From: an uncultured Bacteroidota bacterium
GTDB lineage: Bacteria; Bacteroidota; Bacteroidia; UKL13-3
DNA: 12,305 nt
Direction of reading: 5' to 3'
NCBI GenBank assembly: GCA_903907885.1
Contig: CAIVPY010000253.1
Span: forward strand, 1 to 12,305
Under the pieces are notes generated by a model. The model was not told the DNA's origin and searched no databases. It saw nothing but the letters and a program-made list of their open reading frames with translations. Shown here piece by piece: positions 7,192 through 12,305 of this stretch (position 1 is its first letter; each line of letters starts with the position of its first letter). The position numbers were made by a program, and so were the translations under genes.

Positions 7192-10100
7192 GGTGTCATT
7201 GCAAGCACACCATTAGAGCTATTTATATCAATAATAGGATAGTCATTAAAATCTGTTGAAGCATCTCCATTAAGGTCGGTGTTATTATATCCCAAATCAC
7301 CATTACTACTACTTATGTCTAAGGATGGATAATCGTTAAAATCAATCGAACCATCAGCATTAATATCACCACTAAAAATGGCAAAAATACCATTGCCTAA
7401 ATCAGATAAATTATTACCAAATGCTTGGCTTGCTGACAAACTAAAATTGTAATTGGTATTGGCTGATATAAGTATAGGTTGTGCACTCCAAGTTTCAATA
7501 GAATTTCTATGTTTTAATACTATGTAGAAACTATTGCCAATAGTTGAGCCAGAAAAAACAGTATTTATTACACCATTAATTCCTAATAAACTTGTTATAG
7601 AGTAAACAGAAGAATAAGGAGTAGTGGATGCATGAAGTTCGATAACTATTGTATCTGCTATACTTGCCGATGTTATGCCGTCAGCATTGTTTATTGCCGA
7701 AGTCATTAAATTTGAACCTATGTATAATCCTTCTATGAACACTGTAATGCTTAAATTAGCAAAGTTGGTAGTAATTAGTGAATCAATTATTGAATAGCTA
7801 GACGCACCACTTGCGTTAATTGATTTAAGTCTATAAAAGTATTTTGTATTAGGGCTTAACCCAGTAACAGACTTATTATTTCCGCTAACTGCTAACCCAT
7901 TATATCCACTTACAAATGAAGAAAAACTTCTATTGGTTGATATATCAATTGTATATGAATTTGCTCCAATAGCTGCGGTCCAATTAGCAGTAAAGTTATT
8001 GGTAGTTATGGCTGTTGCATTAAGTGCTGTAGGTGGATTGCTAATTGTAATAATTCTTGCTAATGAAGAATTTACAGAATTGCAATTTCCAACTGCTTTC
8101 ACTCGTGTAAAGTATAATGTTCCTGCTGATAAACCTGTTACATTTTTAAAATTACTTCCTACACTAAGAGCATTATAACCTGAAACGAAACTACCAAAAT
8201 TAGAATCTAAAGAAACATCCATTAAATACGAAGTGGCACCAGAAACTGATGCCCAATTTGAACTAAACGAATTGTTAGATGCAGCATTTACTGTTATGTT
8301 TGTTGGCGATGCTAATATTGAATTAACAGTTAGCAACATTGTGTCACTGTTTTGAATACCTGATATAGTGTGTGTAGCAGTTAAAATATAAGTAGTAGTT
8401 GAGTTTGGTGTTGCTATTGGATTGCTTGTAGAGGATGAGCTCAAACCTGAAGTTGGACTCCATGAATATGTTAAACCACTTGCTGAAATTGAGCCAATAC
8501 TGGTTGAACCAGAGTTGCAAATTGATTTATCAATTCCTGCATATACAGGAACAGTAGCATTAATGTTGATGTTATCTAAATATAATTTATTACCATATCC
8601 ATTCTTATTTTGTAAAGCAACAATCACACTTTGTTGACCAATGAATGAGGATAAGTTTACGGTATCTGTTCTCCATTGAGTTGAGGTTGGAACAAAATTA
8701 GCTGTGCCACTGCCAGAAGTTGATAGCATCGACCCACCTTTTGCATATACTTTAGTAAAAGTAGCTCCACAATCTGTAGAAACTAAAACCGAAAGTGTAT
8801 CTGAATATCCGGAGTAAACTTGATAAGCAACATCAAATATTAATTTGGCTGTATAATAGTTAGATAGATCAAAACGAGATGTTTGTATTTCATCAACTTG
8901 TCCTACAATATTCCAACTGTAGTTATCAAACATCATTGAATTTGTTGAAGCAGCAAAACCACTTGCCGTTGAAGTTTTGACCCAAGCATTCCCGATTGTT
9001 CCGTTATCTATGTTATTCCATCCAGTTGGAGGATCATTAGTTCCCTCAAATCCCTCAGAAATTGGCAAGTTTACACCAACAGTACTTATATAATTATTTT
9101 TTGTTGCTGTACTATTAGTGGTACCATTTGAAACAGTTAATGATACATTATAGGTGCCGGCAGGAAAAGTTATAGTCGGGTTAGCAGACGTAGAAGTAGC
9201 GGGTGAACCGCCAGTAAAAATCCAGTTTCGACTTGTAACATTTCCAGTTGAAACATCGTTAAAAGTTACGGTCGATCCAGGGCAAGGGCTTGTATTATCT
9301 GCTACAAAATTGGCTGTAAGTGCTCTCAAATTACTAATAGGTGTTTCCCACATACCTCGGCCGTAACTTGTAAATCGGAGCGATGAATTAGATGTACTAT
9401 CATTAAAAATAGATATATCAATGGCATCTGTTCTTGATGGTAAGTTGGTGTTAAAAATGGTCCATGTATTAGCCGAGGCTATTTTATAGTAAACGGTATT
9501 ATAGCTTGATATAAAAACCATTTCATTTGTTGAATAAAATTCATCTGCCAAAATTTTAGAATGATTAACAGATGGTAAGTTGTAGGTGATATTAGACCAC
9601 GTAGAACCATTGTTGGTTGAACGATACACCTTTGTATTAATTGTTATATATATTGTGTTTATATTTGATTTAACCGAAGTAATACTTGCAGCAGTGTTAC
9701 TTGTATTAGGCAAAGTATAGCTAGTAAAACTTGGCGTGGGTGCTAGAGCGTTGGTGCTCACATAAATCATACCATCACTTGTTATAACATACAATCTGTT
9801 TGCGTCTGCATAATGGCAGTGCAAAGCCATTACTTTCTTACCGAAATTGGCAATTGGTGTCCAGCTTGGTGAAGTGGCTGTAAGATTCGTGGTTCTATAA
9901 ATTATTGTATCACTTACAAATGCTAAATCAGGATTGCTTCTATGGAAAGTTATATCTGTTATGTCTAAAACATTTGCCGGAAGTCCATATGTAGCATCAC
10001 TGCCATTAACTAATCTTCTTTTGGGCAAATTCACTCCACCCCAATCGGGGTCATAATAATAAGTCATTGAACTATTGGGCCTATAGTCAAAAACACAATG

Positions 10101-11357
10101 CGATTGCCAGTCTCCTCCCCTATTGGTGTACCATCCTGTTGAGTTTGCATATAATTCGCCATTGTCTTGTGTTCCAATGCTAAACATATCTTTGCGAGTT
10201 GGACTGCAACTTCCATGATATATTTCATAGCCAGCAATTCCATCACTTTTAGGAGTCCAGTTATTGCCTCCATCTGTGCTTAACCAAACACCCCCATCAT
10301 TTGCATTATATAAATTATTGTTGTTGTATGGTGATGTAATTATTTGGTGCATATCTGTGTGGCACTTTACCCACCAATTTGTAAGTTGAGACCAAGTAAT
10401 TCCACCATCGGTTGATTTCCAATTATTGTGAGCCACTAAATACAAAATATTGGCATTCGTTCTATCAACACCTATTCCAAAATTATAATCTCCCTGACCC
10501 GATGAAGTTGAAAGGTTATCATAATACGTTAAATATGGGGAGATGGTGTTTTTAACCGCAGTAAATGAAAGTCCACCATTAATTGATTTGTAAACAGTAC
10601 CACTATTTGCAGTCATTGCTAAGTATAACACATTGGTATCAGCTGGTGTTACAGCTATTCTACAGCCATTTCCATTTGTAATACCGGATGGCAAAACAAT
10701 ACCTGATGTTATTTGTGTCCATGTGTCTCCAAAATCTAACGAGCGAAAAAAAGCTGAGTCTCGGGTAGCGGCATAAAGTGTTTTTGATGTTGAAGTTTTT
10801 TGTTTTATATCATCAAAAGCTCTTGATGTTGTTTTAAGAGACCAAGTGCTTCCAGCATCATTTGTTTTATAAATTCCAACATTTGTTATAGCTACAATAG
10901 AATTGTTGTTTGTAGGATCCATTACCATGTCTATAACCAATTTCCCTGTCAAAGTAGTTTGGGTAAAAGTTTGCCCTCCATTAGTTGATTTCATCACTCC
11001 ATTGCCAGTGTAATAGTAGTTGTGATCGCCTGTTCCTAAATAAATAATTTGATCATTCGTGTAATCAATGCAAACTGATGCCAATCGAGCATTAGCCATA
11101 AAATCAGTACCAGCAGCAACAGTCCAATTTGTTCCAGCATCTGTGCTTATAAACAAGCCACCTCTGGCACTAACTGCATACATTTTATTGGCATTGCTTG
11201 GGTGAAATTTTATTTGGCTCACTCGGCTTATTCCATGGATTTGTCCACTAGCATTTGTTGGGAATTTTGCAGGAAGAACTGCACTCCAATTGGCACTTTG
11301 ACTAAACGCAAAATGTGTGCAAACCAACATTAATATTAAATATAAATATATTTTCAT
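7188..11357 (-). CDS. Giant secreted mosaic: Asp-box propeller, PKD, jelly-roll, Ig-like, two FN3, dockerin-like C-terminus
   Basis: A 1389-residue exported protein. I chose the ATG at 11357, which opens a textbook signal peptide (MKIYLYLILM to AFS, cleavage near residue 20); an in-frame TTG two codons upstream adds nothing. Residues about 23-673 form a sortilin/VPS10-like BNR propeller with eight Asp boxes, for example STDAGTNW (71-78), STDGGITW (315-322), STDGGNNW (360-367) and STNNGSTW (580-587), plus GTQDNG and the closing GRGMWE. Then come PKD (about 680-760), an adhesin-like jelly roll beginning SEGFEG (about 766-933), an Ig-like domain (about 936-1013), two FN3 domains (about 1016-1197), and a C-terminal module (1199-1389) with two dockerin-like loops. 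No hydrolase active site is evident, so an adhesin or polymer-binding role is an inference. It lies 19 bases after a small secreted protein gene and is probably co-transcribed with it. Export by the type IX system is likely but unproven. Confidence 0.88.
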   Translation of the reverse strand: MKIYLYLILMLVCTHFAFSQSANWSAVLPAKFPTNASGQIHGISRVSQIKFHPSNANKMYAVSARGGLFISTDAGTNWTVAAGTDFMANARLASVCIDYTNDQIIYLGTGDHNYYYTGNGVMKSTNGGQTFTQTTLTGKLVIDMVMDPTNNNSIVAITNVGIYKTNDAGSTWSLKTTSRAFDDIKQKTSTSKTLYAATRDSAFFRSLDFGDTWTQITSGIVLPSGITNGNGCRIAVTPADTNVLYLAMTANSGTVYKSINGGLSFTAVKNTISPYLTYYDNLSTSSGQGDYNFGIGVDRTNANILYLVAHNNWKSTDGGITWSQLTNWWVKCHTDMHQIITSPYNNNNLYNANDGGVWLSTDGGNNWTPKSDGIAGYEIYHGSCSPTRKDMFSIGTQDNGELYANSTGWYTNRGGDWQSHCVFDYRPNSSMTYYYDPDWGGVNLPKRRLVNGSDATYGLPANVLDITDITFHRSNPDLAFVSDTIIYRTTNLTATSPSWTPIANFGKKVMALHCHYADANRLYVITSDGMIYVSTNALAPTPSFTSYTLPNTSNTAASITSVKSNINTIYITINTKVYRSTNNGSTWSNITYNLPSVNHSKILADEFYSTNEMVFISSYNTVYYKIASANTWTIFNTNLPSRTDAIDISIFNDSTSNSSLRFTSYGRGMWETPISNLRALTANFVADNTSPCPGSTVTFNDVSTGNVTSRNWIFTGGSPATSTSANPTITFPAGTYNVSLTVSNGTTNSTATKNNYISTVGVNLPISEGFEGTNDPPTGWNNIDNGTIGNAWVKTSTASGFAASTNSMMFDNYSWNIVGQVDEIQTSRFDLSNYYTAKLIFDVAYQVYSGYSDTLSVLVSTDCGATFTKVYAKGGSMLSTSGSGTANFVPTSTQWRTDTVNLSSFIGQQSVIVALQNKNGYGNKLYLDNININATVPVYAGIDKSICNSGSTSIGSISASGLTYSWSPTSGLSSSSTSNPIATPNSTTTYILTATHTISGIQNSDTMLLTVNSILASPTNITVNAASNNSFSSNWASVSGATSYLMDVSLDSNFGSFVSGYNALSVGSNFKNVTGLSAGTLYFTRVKAVGNCNSVNSSLARIITISNPPTALNATAITTNNFTANWTAAIGANSYTIDISTNRSFSSFVSGYNGLAVSGNNKSVTGLSPNTKYFYRLKSINASGASSYSIIDSLITTNFANLSITVFIEGLYIGSNLMTSAINNADGITSASIADTIVIELHASTTPYSSVYSITSLLGINGVINTVFSGSTIGNSFYIVLKHRNSIETWSAQPILISANTNYNFSLSASQAFGNNLSDLGNGIFAIFSGDINADGSIDFNDYPSLDISSSNGDLGYNNTDLNGDASTDFNDYPIIDINSSNGVLAMTP
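7242..7367 (-). repeat. Two dockerin-like calcium-loop repeats at the C-terminus of the giant protein
   Basis: Two copies, 30 residues apart, of the loop D-x-N-x-D-x-x-x-D-x-x-D followed by Y: DINADGSIDFND (residues 1331-1342) and DLNGDASTDFND (1361-1372). The acidic and asparagine positions match EF-hand/dockerin calcium ligands. The second copy has alanine instead of the usual glycine at loop position 6. The protein ends 17 residues after the second loop. Confidence 0.75.
7770..8312 (-). repeat. Tandem pair of related fibronectin type III domains
   Basis: Two adjacent segments of about 90 residues in the giant protein share the pattern NWxxxxGAxSYxxDxS, then FVSGYNxLxV, then KxVTGLSxxTxYFxRxK. 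The identical FVSGYN and VTGLS blocks at equal spacing show an internal duplication of one FN3 domain. At DNA level the copies have diverged, so the duplication is not recent. Confidence 0.8.
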
Positions 11358-11376
11358 AAACAATTTCTCAATTAGA

Positions 11377-11844
11377 TTATTTATCAGATTTAATAATTCG
11401 CTTCATTTCATCTTGTTGCCTATTCCAAATTTCTAAACGCTCATGATAAGTAAGTATTTTTCCATCTTCTTGTACAAATTGTCGAACTTCTCGTTTCCAA
11501 TTGTCAAATCTCTTACATTCATATTTCATCCTATCAAATTCAACCCTTTCGCTAGGTGTCATTTTCGACAATTTGCGTTCATATAATTCATGTTTTTTTT
11601 CTTCGCTTTTCGACCCATATTCATTTATTGCATCTTCCTCTTCTTGTGGCTTTAGTTTGCCTACCCAATAAACATCGTAAGCTTTTAATGCTTCAAAATA
11701 ATTGGTACTGGTATCATCAATCATCTTTATCCAAACTGGAATTTTATTATAGTCTTCAGTGTTATACTTTATTTCTTGTGCATTCGCAAAAAATACACCC
11801 ATAAGGGTTATACAAAAGAGAAATATTCTAATTAAGCTATTCAT
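11377..11844 (-). CDS. Small secreted protein of unknown function
   Basis: A 155-residue exported protein that I cannot assign to a named family. The ATG at 11844 opens a clear signal peptide (MNSLIRIFLFCITLMGVFF, then ANAQ, cleavage near residue 22-23). An in-frame ATG at 11871 would put nine polar residues in front of it and overlaps a likely -7 promoter element, so I reject it. The mature part begins with NKIPVWIKMIDDTSTNYFEALKAYDVYW (residues 33-60, broken here as NKIPVWIKMIDD and TSTNYFEALKAYDVYW). It is followed by a strongly charged, probably helical region rich in E, K and R (about 65-155) with MTPSERVEFDRM and a single cysteine at 110. There is no lipobox and no enzyme motif. The giant Asp-box protein starts 19 bases downstream, so the two are likely one transcript and may work together outside the inner membrane. 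Confidence 0.75.
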   Translation of the reverse strand: MNSLIRIFLFCITLMGVFFANAQEIKYNTEDYNKIPVWIKMIDDTSTNYFEALKAYDVYWVGKLKPQEEEDAINEYGSKSEEKKHELYERKLSKMTPSERVEFDRMKYECKRFDNWKREVRQFVQEDGKILTYHERLEIWNRQQDEMKRIIKSDK

Positions 11845-11864
11845 TTCGTTAAAAAAATTACATT

Positions 11865-11872
11865 CAAACATA
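11865..11872 (-). promoter_or_regulatory. Possible -7 promoter element for the small/giant secreted pair
   Basis: On the minus strand TATGTTTG fits the Bacteroidota -7 consensus TAnnTTTG exactly. It ends 20 bases before the ATG at 11844, leaving a short leader. No TTG is seen at the usual -33 distance, so this is a candidate only. If real, it supports 11844 as the start of the small protein. Confidence 0.35.
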
Positions 11873-12086
11873 TTAATAAAATATGAATTATTTGATGTTG
11901 ATTTTTAATATGACATATTGAAATTAATTCCTATCTAAAAGATAATCAAATACCTATTTAATTATTAGGATTAATTCTCATCTTGCAAGATATGTCTATG
12001 TTTTTATTGTTAAAAAAGGTTCTACAGATTTGATGGTATATTATTAAAACTATCCAATAATTTAATGTCGAATGTATATAATAGAC

Positions 12087-12126
12087 GAAGGCTGCCTTAT
12101 TCAATATAAAGCAGCCTTCTTTTTTT
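12087..12126 (+). terminator. Intrinsic terminator with no visible gene upstream on its strand
   Basis: GAAGGCTGC (12087-12095) pairs perfectly with GCAGCCTTC (12111-12119). After one mismatch, four further A-T pairs close a 5-base loop. A run of seven T (12120-12126) follows on the + strand. On the minus strand the hairpin is followed by GTCTATTATA, which is not a U-tract, so it terminates + strand transcription. The nearest + strand gene is HIT, almost 5 kb away. Confidence 0.85.
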
Positions 12127-12174
12127 GTGAGGCAAAATATTTTAATTTGTTTAAACTATAAAGAGTCTAAAAAT

Positions 12175-12279
12175 TTACGAATTTTTATTGGGTCTTAATT
12201 TTAGCAACTTATTGATAATTGTTTTTTCAACTAAGGTTATCATTAGGAAGAGTGATGATGTAATTGCAAAAAGTATCAT
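12175..12279 (-). CDS. Short hydrophobic ORF, possible membrane peptide or gene fragment (doubtful)
   Basis: A 34-codon ORF whose product starts MILFAITSSLFLMITL, one membrane-spanning stretch, and ends with the basic tail INKLLKLRPNKNS. The composition is that of a transmembrane helix with a positive cytoplasmic tail, like the C-terminus of a membrane acyltransferase or similar protein. However, the frame has a TAA four codons upstream of the ATG, so an intact larger gene would need a frameshift near 12280-12290. It could be a real small membrane protein, the decayed end of a gene beyond the window, or chance in AT-rich DNA. Confidence 0.22.
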   Translation of the reverse strand: MILFAITSSLFLMITLVEKTIINKLLKLRPNKNS

Positions 12280-12305
12280 AGTATAATGTTATTTTGATTG
12301 AAATA

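Larger units (their letters stand above)
11873..12305. other. Mostly non-coding right-hand region
   Basis: A very AT-rich stretch without a convincing gene. It holds the upstream region of the minus-strand pair, a + strand terminator at 12087-12126, and a short hydrophobic minus-strand ORF at 12175-12279. No tRNA, repeat array or insertion-sequence end was seen. On the + strand, the only small ORF I checked (11992-12033, 13 codons) looks meaningless. Confidence 0.6.

Noticed and set aside
7933..9366. Several + strand ORFs of 70-81 codons opposite the giant minus-strand gene
   Set aside because: They are shadows of a long, low-complexity Ser/Thr/Asn-rich coding strand; the minus-strand frame has clear domains throughout.
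7188..11357. A sialidase or other glycoside hydrolase call for the Asp-box protein
   Set aside because: Asp boxes occur in sialidases, but no arginine triad or other catalytic pattern is visible and the propeller resembles sortilin/VPS10-like structural repeats.
11358..11363. Start of the giant protein at 11363
   Set aside because: The codon there is TTG; the ATG two codons downstream gives the same signal peptide and is the simpler start.
11556..11804. 82-codon + strand ORF opposite the small secreted protein
   Set aside because: It is antisense to a gene with a clear signal peptide and charged mature part; no promoter or start context supports it. It could in principle relate to the orphan terminator, but several hundred bases without an ORF separate them.

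Overview
The window is an AT-rich stretch of a Bacteroidota chromosome. The order, family and species cannot be fixed from it. The evidence is a carboxypeptidase-regulatory-like TonB-dependent receptor, a PorV/PorQ-type barrel, very large secreted multidomain proteins of the type IX secretion (T9SS) world, weak or absent Shine-Dalgarno sequences before the starts, and a TAnnTTTG-like promoter element. No tRNA, rRNA, insertion sequence, integrase or CRISPR array was seen.

Left block (1-6288, + strand): the C-terminal half of a TonB-dependent outer-membrane receptor runs in from the left edge. Eleven bases later begins a 1307-residue secreted protein with a T9SS-like C-terminal domain, and 25 bases after that a 363-residue PorV/PorQ-family barrel. 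The block closes with a strong intrinsic terminator at 6246-6288. The spacing and single terminator indicate one operon. My inference is an outer-membrane receptor, a large surface-exposed or secreted partner, and a dedicated PorV-like protein that helps deliver or anchor the partner. The substrate is unknown.

Middle block (6315-7191, + strand): greA (transcript cleavage factor) and a HIT-family nucleotide-binding protein, separated by one base. This is ordinary housekeeping content. The HIT gene runs tail-to-tail into the next block, and the two stop codons share the bases CTAA.

Right block (7188-11844, - strand): a small secreted protein of unknown function (155 aa) is followed after 19 bases by a 1389-residue secreted mosaic. 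The mosaic holds a sortilin/BNR-like Asp-box propeller, a PKD domain, a jelly-roll adhesin-like domain, an Ig-like domain, two tandem fibronectin type III domains, and a C-terminal module ending in two dockerin-like calcium loops. It lacks a recognisable T9SS sorting domain of the usual kind.

Right edge (11845-12305): mostly non-coding. It holds a possible promoter for the minus-strand pair, a clear + strand intrinsic terminator with no visible + strand gene to terminate (a possible small RNA), and a short hydrophobic ORF of doubtful status on the minus strand.

The strongest candidates for something undescribed are the receptor/giant partner/PorV-like cassette, the small-plus-giant secreted pair, and the orphan terminator. 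All are inferences from sequence and context.
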